DNA from: Microbacterium sp. Gd 4-13
GTDB lineage: Bacteria; Actinomycetota; Actinomycetes; Actinomycetales; Microbacteriaceae
Assembly: GCF_003095395.1 (NCBI RefSeq)
Contig: NZ_QEIJ01000012.1
Span: 1-56,846, forward strand
Length of the DNA: 56,846 nucleotides
Direction: 5' to 3'
Shown here: positions 25,086 to 32,911 of the stretch, piece after piece
Position numbering within the stretch: the first letter of the stretch is position 1
How the letters are laid out: every line of letters begins with the position of its first letter
Made by a program: the position numbers and the translations under genes
The notes under the pieces: generated by a model
The model's database searches: none
Seen by the model: only the letters and a program-made list of their open reading frames with translations
Told to the model about the DNA's origin: nothing

Positions 25086-28000
25086 TCAGTCGTCGCCGTT
25101 CAGCAGGTCGTGGAACGCCTGGTCCTCCTCTCGGACGTATCCGTTGCGCTCCCGGTAGAGCGCCAGGCGCCGCCCGAACCAGAGAGTGAGCGCCCCGGCG
25201 AGGGCGAGGACACCCCCGCCGATGCCGAACGGCAGCAGCCAGTCGCCTGCGCCGGTCAGCGCCAGGCCCGGCGGCAGCTCGGGCGTCGGAGTCGGTGTCG
25301 GTGTGGAGACCGGGGTGACGCTCGTGGTCTCGTTCGGCGCCCCGCACAGGCCACGGTGGATCACCTCGCCTCCCTGGCCGTGCAGGGTCTCGATCCAGTA
25401 GTAGGTGCCGACCTGCTCGAACACGACCTCACCGGAGGCGTACTCGCCGGCACCGTCAACGGGCACGGTCTCGGAGGTGAACACCAGCTCCTCGGGGGTG
25501 CAGGTGACGGTATCGCCGTCCTGCCGGTACGCCTCGAACACCAGCGTCACGCCCTCGGGCACGGTGCCGATGACCTTGGCGGTGTCGTGGGCGGGTTCGC
25601 CCAGGGCGACCTCCGCGACGGCCATCGTGGTCACGGCCAGCCCCTCGGGCTGCTCGGTGACGACCGTTGTCTCGCCGGGGGCGCCGCAGGTGCCCTCCAC
25701 GAGCACGGCACCTTCGGCGTCATACAGGGTCTCGATCCAGAAGACGTTCCCCGGCTCGTCGATGCTCGTGGTGGGCGAGGCGTAAACGCCGGTCTGGGTG
25801 ACCGGGATCGGGTCGGACTCGTAGAACGCCGTCTCGCATACCGGGTCCGCATCGGCGGGCTGGGGGCCGTAGGCGCGGAACACAAGCGAGGCGCCTTCGG
25901 GGATGCTGCCCTGCACGAGCGCGGTGTCTCCGAACGGCTGCCCGACCAGCGCGGCCGGGGTCGCCTGAGTGATGACCGTGACCGGCAGCTCGACCTCCGG
26001 CGTCGGCGGGACGTAGAAGCGTTCCAGCACGTCCGCCGGGCTCGACTGGTGGGGCTGCACGCGGTCATCGCCTGTGAAGGTGGTAACCAGGACGTAGTAG
26101 CCGGGCTCGGTCGGGGTGATCCGGTCGGCGTCGGTGTAGCCCAGCCGCCAGACACCGTTCCGGGCGGGCGTCGTGATGCTCGTGAGCACGGGCGCGTCGA
26201 TCAGGTCGAGGTCGTCGGTGAGCACCGCATCGGTGTCGAACGGCCCGTAGACGGTGTGGACGAGCTGATCCACGTCGGCCTGCCAGTAGCCGTCGCCGGC
26301 GAAGTCGCCGTGGTTCGCGGGGAACCCGGTGACGGTCACGGTGTCGAACGCCCGCCCGCCGGGGTGGACGTTGTACTCGCGCATCAGCGAGGTTGTCGTG
26401 ATCGGCCACCGCACGGAGGTCGTCTCGACCGTGATGCCGTAGTCATCGGTCCAGTCGGCGGCGAGATAGTCGCGCACCCACTCGGGCTGCGTGCCCTTTC
26501 GCACTTCCCAGACCCAGGTCACGAACCCGCCTTGCGGTGCGACAACCGCAGGCGACGTATAGACGCCGGGACCGTCCGCCGTGACCGTTACGGTGCCCAG
26601 CGGCACCGCGCCGGCGGGCACGGTGCCGTCGCGGGCCGGGGGCAGGGTGCCGGGCACCTGATACGCGGTGCCCTCGAACACGACGGGGATGAACGCCCCG
26701 TCGCGCTTGAGCCATGCCCCGTTGGAGCTGGACACGTCGATCGTGTCGGTCAGCGCGTCGCCGGGCACGGCAAGGTGCTGGTCGGCTTCGGAGACCGCGT
26801 GCGGCTGGAACGGCACGACGCTGGTCTCCGCAACCTTCCCGAACCTGTCGGTGAACGAATCCGTCAGATACTTGCCCGTCTCACCCTGCGCCGTCTTGTC
26901 GATCGCCCAAACCCAAGTGTAGAACCCGGACTCGGGTGCGGTGATCGTGCCCGGCGAGGTGTAGGAGCCTGGCCCGGTCAGCGCGACATCCTCGGCGCCG
27001 GCGATAGGGGCGCCGGTCGGCGGGGAGTCGGATTCGGCGGGCTGCTCATCGAACGGCCCATAGAGGATGCCGGTCGCGGTCACCTCGACCGGCTGACCGT
27101 CGACTCTGATCCAGGTGCCCTTGGTCACCGTGACGGCCAGCTCGTCCACGAAGGCGTCGCCCTCGGCCACGAACCGGGACGCGACCTGCGTGCCGACCTC
27201 GGGCTGGAAGTCCAGCTCGATCACCGGCGTCTGCGCCTGCGCGGACAGGTCCGTGGAGGAACCGGCAACCGCAGCGATGAGCCGCTGGGAACCTGGTGTC
27301 GTGTAGAGGTCCAGCTGAGCGCCGTAGCCTGCCGCGGCCACGCTCATCGACGCTTCGATCCGGTAGGAGGCGGCACCGTCCGCCGGGGTGCCGGTGATGC
27401 CGAACTGGCCTACCCCGACCGTGCGGGAAGAACCGCCGCCGGCGAACACCGCGTCGGTGAGCGTCGCGGTGCCCTGCAGCGACGCGGGGTGCGCGGCGAC
27501 GGTCAGCGTCCCCGCGTACTGATCCGACATCGACAGGCCCAGGGTCAGCGACGGGTCGGTGACCGCGTTCACGCTGGCCTCCTGCCGCATCACCGCGAGG
27601 TTGCCCAGGATCGTGCCCCGAACCCCGGACGGCGCACGGGCGACGTAGTAGTCATCCCCCGACATGCCGTGGCTGTTGTAGACGCCGGGATCGGCGACCG
27701 ACCACACATACAGGGCGACCGCCGCAGTGATGTTCGGATCGGATGACTGCCCCCACCTGTCCAGGACGTAGTTCAGCTCCGCGAGCTGCTGCCGCGAAAG
27801 CGAGTCCAGCGAACCCACCGTCTGCGGCCCCGAGGTCTGGTCGAACGGGGCGGCGGCGCCGAGGTCGATGCAGTACGCCTGCCTGCCGTCGACGTCGGTG
27901 CTGTACGCGCCGAGGAAACCCAGCCCCTCGTCGTAGCCGGCGCCGTGGCTGGCGGCGTACGCCGGCGAGGTGCCGAGGACGACCGAGCCGGCGGCGACGA

Positions 28001-28091
28001 GGAGGACGACCAGCAGCGAGGCCATGCGGCGCCACACGCCGCCCGGCGGGTGCTTCCGGCTCAGGGACGGGGAATCGGTCGACACAGACAT
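25086..28091 (-). CDS. large repeat-containing surface protein with LALTG anchor
   Basis: The 1001-aa exported protein has a signal peptide (hydrophobic core about residues 24-42, cleavage after AYA near 46). Residues 50-160 (GYDEGLGFLGAYSTDVDGRQ, then AYCIDLG and ITAAVALYVWSV) resemble the fold of thioester adhesin domains, though the glutamine expected in the second motif is not present. From about 330 to 915 there are four or five tandem beta-rich units, each ending in a G-Y/V-Y-x-S-P...W pattern (near 377, 510, 665, 775, 890); the last two share CGAP-ETT. The C terminus has LALTG at 943, a membrane helix, arginines, then a 25-residue charged tail. It may act in mating-pair contact. AGGAGG precedes the ATG. 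Confidence 0.8.
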   Translation of the reverse strand: MSVSTDSPSLSRKHPPGGVWRRMASLLVVLLVAAGSVVLGTSPAYAASHGAGYDEGLGFLGAYSTDVDGRQAYCIDLGAAAPFDQTSGPQTVGSLDSLSRQQLAELNYVLDRWGQSSDPNITAAVALYVWSVADPGVYNSHGMSGDDYYVARAPSGVRGTILGNLAVMRQEASVNAVTDPSLTLGLSMSDQYAGTLTVAAHPASLQGTATLTDAVFAGGGSSRTVGVGQFGITGTPADGAASYRIEASMSVAAAGYGAQLDLYTTPGSQRLIAAVAGSSTDLSAQAQTPVIELDFQPEVGTQVASRFVAEGDAFVDELAVTVTKGTWIRVDGQPVEVTATGILYGPFDEQPAESDSPPTGAPIAGAEDVALTGPGSYTSPGTITAPESGFYTWVWAIDKTAQGETGKYLTDSFTDRFGKVAETSVVPFQPHAVSEADQHLAVPGDALTDTIDVSSSNGAWLKRDGAFIPVVFEGTAYQVPGTLPPARDGTVPAGAVPLGTVTVTADGPGVYTSPAVVAPQGGFVTWVWEVRKGTQPEWVRDYLAADWTDDYGITVETTSVRWPITTTSLMREYNVHPGGRAFDTVTVTGFPANHGDFAGDGYWQADVDQLVHTVYGPFDTDAVLTDDLDLIDAPVLTSITTPARNGVWRLGYTDADRITPTEPGYYVLVTTFTGDDRVQPHQSSPADVLERFYVPPTPEVELPVTVITQATPAALVGQPFGDTALVQGSIPEGASLVFRAYGPQPADADPVCETAFYESDPIPVTQTGVYASPTTSIDEPGNVFWIETLYDAEGAVLVEGTCGAPGETTVVTEQPEGLAVTTMAVAEVALGEPAHDTAKVIGTVPEGVTLVFEAYRQDGDTVTCTPEELVFTSETVPVDGAGEYASGEVVFEQVGTYYWIETLHGQGGEVIHRGLCGAPNETTSVTPVSTPTPTPTPELPPGLALTGAGDWLLPFGIGGGVLALAGALTLWFGRRLALYRERNGYVREEDQAFHDLLNGDD

Positions 28092-28106
28092 GGGCTGTCC
28101 TCCTGG

Positions 28107-28128
28107 CTCTTAGCGAACGGACGGCGAG
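28107..28128 (-). promoter_or_regulatory. leader hairpin of the surface-protein gene
   Basis: In gene sense GGACGG and CCGTCC form a 6-bp stem around CTCTCTCG, located between the CAGGTGCGC element and the Shine-Dalgarno. Confidence 0.35.
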
Positions 28129-28144
28129 AGAGCCGTCCAGCCAG

Positions 28145-28154
28145 CAGGTGCGCC
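28145..28154 (-). promoter_or_regulatory. CAGGTGCGC leader element (surface protein)
   Basis: An exact CAGGTGCGCC lies 53 nt before the ATG of the surface protein, the same spacing as at ssb. Confidence 0.5.
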
Positions 28155-28365
28155 CAGCCTCACCCACCCGAGCGAGTCCTGAGCGCGCAGGGGTTCAGGA
28201 TTCGTGAACCTGCGGGACTTGTGTCTCTACTGCTACGGGTTCGTTCTGTGCGCTCACGTCCGTTAGGTGCGCTCTGCCGTCCGCTGATGGGGTTTCGTTG
28301 CGCCGCGACGATCGGATGATGGTGCTCGCGAGGTCGTGAATGCGAGTTCGCGCGGCTTGTGAAAT

Positions 28366-28386
28366 AATCTGCGTATGGATGCAGAT
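28366..28386 (+). promoter_or_regulatory. ArsR-type operator overlapping the arsR-like start codon
   Basis: ATCTGC (28367-28372) and GCAGAT (28381-28386) are inverted around an 8-nt spacer that contains the ATG at 28375. Placement over the start suggests autorepression. There is no Shine-Dalgarno, consistent with a leaderless transcript. Confidence 0.55.
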
Positions 28387-28740
28387 AAGCGGGTATGCGG
28401 GATGGACCCGGACAGTCAGTTCGTCGAGCTCGCCGTGGAAGTGTTCGGGATGCTCGCCGATGCGACCCGCGTGCGCATCATCCTCGCCCTGCGAGCCGCT
28501 GGGGAGCTGTCGGTGAACCAGCTCGCCGAGACGGTGGAGAAGTCCCCGGCGGCGGTGTCGCAGCATCTGGCGAAGCTGCGTCTGGCGCGGATCGTGGCGA
28601 CCCGGCAGGAGGGGCAGCGGGTGTTCTACCGGCTGGAGAATGAGCACGCTTCCCAGCTCGTCTCGGACGCGATCTTCCAGGCCGAGCACTCCCTCGGCGG
28701 CACACCCCGCCACCACCACGGCGAGCAGGATCGCGCATGA
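28375..28740 (+). CDS. ArsR/SmtB-family metal-responsive repressor
   Basis: The 121-aa winged-helix regulator has EVFGMLADATRVRIILALR as the first helices, the recognition region ELSVNQLAETVEKSPAAVSQ, then HLAKLRLARIVATRQEG and the wing RVFYRL. The C terminus is histidine-rich (GGTPRHHHGEQ) and could bind Zn, Ni or Co together with the nearby C-terminal helix. It is likely released from DNA by metal. The start at 28375 lies within an inverted repeat; an internal ATG at 28402 is the alternative. The stop overlaps the CDF transporter start (ATGA), forming a two-gene efflux operon. Confidence 0.9.
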   Translation: MDADKRVCGMDPDSQFVELAVEVFGMLADATRVRIILALRAAGELSVNQLAETVEKSPAAVSQHLAKLRLARIVATRQEGQRVFYRLENEHASQLVSDAIFQAEHSLGGTPRHHHGEQDRA

Positions 28741-29825
28741 CCGCCGCACCGCACGACCACCACCACGACCACGGTGATGCTGGCCACGAGCACGAGCACG
28801 AGCACGGCGCCGGAGGCGGGCATCCACATGATCCAGCCGGTCGCCCTCACTCCCACGGCGGCCACGGTCACGGCGAGCACAGCCACGAGCACCCGACCGG
28901 GATCAGGGGGTTCTTCTACGGGATCTTCGTGCCGCACTCCCATGATGCCTCGGACGCGATCGACGACGCGCTGGAGGCGAACGCGGAGGGCATCCGTGCG
29001 CTGAAGATCAGCCTCGTCGTGCTGCTGGTCACCGCGGTCCTGCAGGGCGTCATCGTGGCGCTGTCCGGCTCGGTCGCGCTGCTGGCCGACACGATCCATA
29101 ACTTCTCTGACGCGCTGACCGCGGTGCCGCTGTGGATCGCGTTCGCCCTCTCGCGCCGGGCGGCGACCCGCCGCTACACCTACGGCTACAACCGCGCCGA
29201 AGACCTCGCGGGCCTGTTCATCGTGGTCATGATCGCGCTGTCCGCGATCATCGCCGCATGGCAGGCGATCGACCGCATCATCCACCCGCAGCCGATCAGC
29301 AATCTCGGCTGGGTCATCGGCGCGGGCATCGTCGGCTTCCTCGGCAACGAGGCCGTCGCGATCTACCGCATCCGCGTGGGCCAGAAGATCGGCTCGGCGG
29401 CCTTGGTCGCCGATGGCGTCCACGCCCGCACCGACGGGTTCACCTCGCTGGCCGTGGTGGCCGGTGGCGTCGGCGTGCTGCTGGGCTTCCCGCTTGCCGA
29501 CCCCATCGTCGGGGTGCTCATCGCCGCGCTGATCTTCGTCCTGCTCATCGGGACCGTCCGCTCCATCGGCCGCCGCCTCATGGACGGCATCGAGCCGGAT
29601 CTCCTGGACCGCGTCGAGCACGCCCTCGAGCACGTCCCCGAAGTCACTGGCATCGAACAGGTCCGCCTGCGCTGGGTCGGCCACCGCCTCCACGGCGATG
29701 CCGCGATCTACATCCACGACACCTCGCTCGCCGACGCGAACCGCGTCACGGCCGCAGCCCAGGCATCGGTCAAGTCGCATCTGCCCAACGTCGACGACAT
29801 CACCATCCGCACCCTCGCCCGCTGA
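28737..29825 (+). CDS. cation diffusion facilitator (metal efflux)
   Basis: The 362-aa antiporter exports divalent metal in exchange for H+. A long histidine-rich N terminus (residues 1-55, runs such as HDHHHDH and HEHEHEH) would gather metal. Six membrane helices follow. The transport site is seen in ALLADTIHNFSDALTA and the matching segment LVADGVHARTDGFTS. The soluble C-terminal domain (MDGIEPDLLDRVEHALEHVP, VRLRWVGHRLHGDAAIYI) matches the CDF dimerisation fold. It resembles the His-rich DmeF/CzcD groups, so Co, Ni or Zn are candidates. Gene orientation is opposite to the surrounding transfer genes, marking it as inserted cargo. Confidence 0.9.
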   Translation: MTAAPHDHHHDHGDAGHEHEHEHGAGGGHPHDPAGRPHSHGGHGHGEHSHEHPTGIRGFFYGIFVPHSHDASDAIDDALEANAEGIRALKISLVVLLVTAVLQGVIVALSGSVALLADTIHNFSDALTAVPLWIAFALSRRAATRRYTYGYNRAEDLAGLFIVVMIALSAIIAAWQAIDRIIHPQPISNLGWVIGAGIVGFLGNEAVAIYRIRVGQKIGSAALVADGVHARTDGFTSLAVVAGGVGVLLGFPLADPIVGVLIAALIFVLLIGTVRSIGRRLMDGIEPDLLDRVEHALEHVPEVTGIEQVRLRWVGHRLHGDAAIYIHDTSLADANRVTAAAQASVKSHLPNVDDITIRTLAR

Positions 29826-29837
29826 CACCAGGCCGGC

Positions 29838-29854
29838 GCCGAGCGTTCGGCTTT
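29838..29854 (+). terminator. weak terminator after the CDF gene
   Basis: GCCGA and TCGGC form a 5-bp stem with a 4-nt loop followed by TTTA, 13 nt after the CDF stop. It is short, so only weak termination is expected. Confidence 0.35.
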
Positions 29855-29939
29855 AGGTTCTCCGCGCGCGCTCACCTGCCTTGGCGTGCTCTGCACCTGG
29901 TTGAGGGGGTCCGGGATCACGCGAATCGGATGACGGTTC

Positions 29940-29954
29940 TTCGAGATTCTCGAA
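29940..29954 (+). promoter_or_regulatory. 15-bp palindrome upstream of the integrase remnant
   Basis: TTCGAGATTCTCGAA has perfect 7-bp arms around one base; a further half copy (TCTCGAAG) follows near 29969. It lies 52 nt before the remnant at 30006 and looks like an operator. The rest of 29855-30005 shows no gene. Confidence 0.4.
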
Positions 29955-30005
29955 GGTTTCACTGTAATCTCGAAGCATGACCGGGAATCCTGAAGTGGCA
30001 CGCTC

Positions 30006-30131
30006 ATGGCGGTGAGTCCGCTGCGGAGCGTGTCGGGGTCGCAGGTCGCCGCGCTGACCTCGCCGCAGGCGCTGGAGGACTTCGAGCAGGAGCTGATCGA
30101 CCCAGTTCCGCGAACCCGCACCCTCGACTAG
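30006..30131 (+). pseudogene. N-terminal remnant of a tyrosine-type integrase
   Basis: A 41-codon ORF reads MAVSPLRSVSGSQVAALTSP then QALEDFEQELID, which resembles the first residues of actinobacterial tyrosine recombinases, and then ends after an unrelated PVPRTRTLD tail. The rest of such a gene (core-binding and catalytic domains) is missing; the next gene, on the other strand, ends 21 nt away. The family call is from pattern memory only. The remnant marks the edge of the ArsR/CDF island. Confidence 0.4.
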
Positions 30132-30152
30132 CCTGAAAGCGGCCGTCAGCAC

Positions 30153-31682
30153 TCAGGTTCCCGAGATTTCCGAACGAGAAGCGCGGAACCCGTTACTCTC
30201 CCCGGTCATGCGTCCGGTCGTGTCGAAGGCGGCGAGCTCGGCGGGGTGGAGCTGGTGCTGGACGACGAAGGAGCGGTCCTTGATGCGCCAGAGCCCCTGT
30301 CCCGTGCCGAGCGACGGCAGAAGCCGCTGCTCGGTCCCGGTCAGCCCGAGCGCGAGCGCGGTGGAGCCGAGCTGATCGGCTTCCTGGCGGTAGACGATCC
30401 TGGTCTCCGCGTTCGCCAGCAGCGACGAGGCGAGCGCGCGCATGGCGGAACCCTGATCGCCCACGTTGTCGAGGTCGGAGAGCTTGTGGAAGATCAGCAT
30501 GTTGGCGATCCCGAAGTGGCGGGCGAGCCTCCACTGAGCATCCATCCGCTTGAGCAGCGACGGGTAGGCCATCAAGCGCCATGCCTCGTCGTAGATCACC
30601 CACCGCTGCCCGCCAGCGGGATCGGACAAGGCCGATTCCATCCACGCCGAGGAGCAGGTCATCAGCACGGAAATGAGCGTCGAGTTCTCCGCCACGCGAG
30701 ACAGGTCCAAGGACACCATCGGCAGCGACGGATCGAAGCGCACCGTGCTCGGCCCGTCGAACAAGCCCTGCAAGTCACCCGCCACTAGGCGCCGCAGGGC
30801 GTGGCCGACGAGGCGCCCGTCCTCCGCGAGCCGCCCGTCCCCGTCGTCTGCCGGGCTCGGAGCCAGGATGCGGTCCACGACCATCGGCAGGATCGGCACC
30901 TCCGCGCTGCGCACCGCGTCCCGCAATGCGAGGTCGATCGCGGTGTGCTCCAGCGGCGACAGCACCCGGTCCAGCACGGTCTCCGCGAGCGCGCCGATCA
31001 GGTCACGGCGACGCGAGGCGACCTGGATAGCCCATTCGGCGTCCGACACCGCAGAGGCGCGGTGTCCTTCATCGAGGGGGTTGAGGCGGTTGCGGAGCCC
31101 GTGGCCCAGGATGATCGCCCGCCCGCCGACCGCCTCCGCGACCGCCGTGTGCTCTCCCTTGGGGTCGCCGGGGACGTAGACCCGGCGACCGAACGGCAGC
31201 GACCTCGTGTAGAGGGATTTCGCCAGGCTCGACTTGCCGCTGCCGACGATCCCGGCGAGCACGACGTTCGGGGCGGTGATGAGGCCGCGCTGGTACAAGG
31301 TCCACGGGTCGTAGACGAAGCTGCCGCCCGAGTAGAGGTCCTGCCCGACGAACACCCCGTCCGAGCCGAGGCCGCCTTCGGCCAGGAACGGGTACTGCCC
31401 GGCGAGGGTCGCGGAGGTGTCCTGGTGCTTGGGAAGACGGAACCGGCCCGGCGTGCGCAGTCCCGCGGGCCCCGGCTCGCCGCTGGCGGGCAGGTAGGTC
31501 GTCGCACGGCGCTCGGCCTGCTCCGCATCCCACTTCGCCTTCGCATCGTCCTTGCGCACCTGCCGGGCTTCGGCCTCTACCTGGGCGGCGGCTTTCTGGC
31601 GTGCCTTGCGGTGCCGGCGCCGTTCGCCCTGCGGGCCGACCAGGACGCTGGTGTGCAGCCGGCCCTCCTCCGGCCCGGTCAC
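30153..31682 (-). CDS. VirB4/TraC-like conjugation ATPase
   Basis: The 509-aa ATPase powers the type IV secretion channel. A lysine/arginine/alanine-rich N terminus (residues 20-60) leads to LVLAGIVGSGKSSLAKSLYT-type Walker A near residue 147, VYVPGDPKGEHTAVAEAVGG, and the Walker B region RWVIYDEAWRLMAYPSLLKR near 367, followed by HFGIANMLIFHKLSDLDNVG. It is shorter than classical VirB4 (about 800 aa), because the N-terminal function is carried by the separate SCO6880-like protein. The GTG at 31682 overlaps the upstream stop by 4 nt (GTGA). Confidence 0.85.
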   Translation of the reverse strand: MTGPEEGRLHTSVLVGPQGERRRHRKARQKAAAQVEAEARQVRKDDAKAKWDAEQAERRATTYLPASGEPGPAGLRTPGRFRLPKHQDTSATLAGQYPFLAEGGLGSDGVFVGQDLYSGGSFVYDPWTLYQRGLITAPNVVLAGIVGSGKSSLAKSLYTRSLPFGRRVYVPGDPKGEHTAVAEAVGGRAIILGHGLRNRLNPLDEGHRASAVSDAEWAIQVASRRRDLIGALAETVLDRVLSPLEHTAIDLALRDAVRSAEVPILPMVVDRILAPSPADDGDGRLAEDGRLVGHALRRLVAGDLQGLFDGPSTVRFDPSLPMVSLDLSRVAENSTLISVLMTCSSAWMESALSDPAGGQRWVIYDEAWRLMAYPSLLKRMDAQWRLARHFGIANMLIFHKLSDLDNVGDQGSAMRALASSLLANAETRIVYRQEADQLGSTALALGLTGTEQRLLPSLGTGQGLWRIKDRSFVVQHQLHPAELAAFDTTGRMTGESNGFRASRSEISGT

Positions 31683-32860
31683 AACGCCAGGCCCCGGCCG
31701 GGCGATGCCGCGCGCGGGGCGCGAGCGAACCAATCCGTCGCCTCCGCACGGTCGGCGCGAGCCGGTTGCCGCTCCGAACTGCGAGAGGTGGGCTCGGGGG
31801 TGTCGATGCTGAGGAGCGCCGGGTCGGGCACGGCGTCGTACTCGCGCAGCAGCGAGACGTGCCCGAGGAACGGGCTGTAGGTTAGCGTGTAGACGTCCTT
31901 GGCCGCCATCCGGTCCAGCGCCCCGCGCGGCGGGTTGTCGTAGACGTACCCGTTGACAAGCGCGTCGCGCACGGTGTCCTCACCGTAGTCGTACCCGGCC
32001 AGGTGCTCGATCGCGGCGTCCGGGCCGGAGGCGTGGATGAGGTCGAGCACCTTGTCCGCATCGGCGCCGTCGAGGAACACGACGCTGATCCACCGCGGCG
32101 CAGCCTCCCGCCGGCCGACCTGCTCCGCGGCCGGGGGTTCCGGCTGGAACTCGGCCAGCAAGGCCAGGTCGCTGTAGTTCCAGCGGGCGGCCTCGGCCGT
32201 CCATGCCGGGAACAGTCCCTCGTTCTCGGCGCGCACTCCGGGATTGTCGAGCGCGAACTGACGGGCCTCGCCGGCTGCGCTGAGGTAGCCGGCCAGCTCC
32301 CGCAGCGCCCGGCCTGGCTCGACCGGGGTGCCGGCGCCGGTGAACAGGTCGCGGCCCTCGATCGTCTCCCCGGTCGTGGCGTCCTCGATCCGGTAGGCGT
32401 AGCGCTGGTGCTCGCCCAGCGGCGCGTCGGGCCACACCGTGAGCGTGAGCGTCCCGGCGTGGGCCGTCGTCCGAACCGCGTCGGTCGAGTCCACGCCAGC
32501 GGCCTCGGCGGCGGGGTGCCAGGCGATCCGGCCCGAGTGCGACATGGCCCCATCCAGCCGATCATGCACCCCATCCAGGAGCATGCCAGCCTGGTGCAAC
32601 TCAGCGGCGGCGGCGAGTGCAGCGGTCGCCCCGGCGGCCTGGTCGCCCCCGTCGTCGTGCGCCCGCGTGCGGTGGCTGATGTGCGCGGCGGCGAGCTGGT
32701 CGAGAACCTGCCGCAGCGACCGCACCCCGCCGAGCAGATCGCCGATCACCGCATAGGTGTCGGCCGGGTCGTCGGTGAAGGCGCGGGAGGCGTGGGCGAG
32801 GCCCCGCAGCGCCTCATACGCCCCTGTCGCGTCCTTCCTCGGGTCATCGAAGGTCGGCAT
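31679..32860 (-). CDS. hypothetical conjugation-region protein
   Basis: The 393-aa product is predicted soluble, with an N-terminal helical part (residues 1-105, ALRGLAHASRAFTDDPADTY and VLDQLAAAHISHRTRA), then a beta-rich centre (LTLTVWPDAPLGEHQRYAYR) and a C-terminal globular part (RWISVVFLDGADADKVLDLI). No family is recognised and no relaxase motif is present. It begins after AGGAG with a CAGGTGCAC element 38 nt upstream and is coupled to the VirB4-like gene. Confidence 0.65.
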   Translation of the reverse strand: MPTFDDPRKDATGAYEALRGLAHASRAFTDDPADTYAVIGDLLGGVRSLRQVLDQLAAAHISHRTRAHDDGGDQAAGATAALAAAAELHQAGMLLDGVHDRLDGAMSHSGRIAWHPAAEAAGVDSTDAVRTTAHAGTLTLTVWPDAPLGEHQRYAYRIEDATTGETIEGRDLFTGAGTPVEPGRALRELAGYLSAAGEARQFALDNPGVRAENEGLFPAWTAEAARWNYSDLALLAEFQPEPPAAEQVGRREAAPRWISVVFLDGADADKVLDLIHASGPDAAIEHLAGYDYGEDTVRDALVNGYVYDNPPRGALDRMAAKDVYTLTYSPFLGHVSLLREYDAVPDPALLSIDTPEPTSRSSERQPARADRAEATDWFARAPRAASPGRGLAL

Positions 32861-32898
32861 GATCGGCTCCTCACAGTCGCGGGGTTTCTGCTGCCTGT

Positions 32899-32908
32899 CA
32901 GGTGCACC
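32899..32908 (-). promoter_or_regulatory. CAGGTGCGC-like leader element (variant)
   Basis: CAGGTGCACC, one base off the core, lies 38 nt before the 393-aa gene start. Confidence 0.4.
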
Positions 32909-32911
32909 CGG

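Noticed and set aside
25110..27746. An 878-codon plus-strand open frame opposite the surface-protein gene
   Set aside because: Composition is that of an antisense shadow (Arg/Gly/Asp/His-rich); the minus-strand frame has a signal peptide, repeats and an anchor.
28265..28274. TAGGTGCGCT in the arsR-like upstream region
   Set aside because: Differs at the first and last bases, faces the wrong strand for the nearest downstream gene, and has no SD in reach; not counted with the leader elements.
31679..32860. The 393-aa protein as the missing relaxase
   Set aside because: No HUH histidine cluster, catalytic tyrosine context or helicase motif is visible; domain layout does not match MobF, MobP or MobC families.
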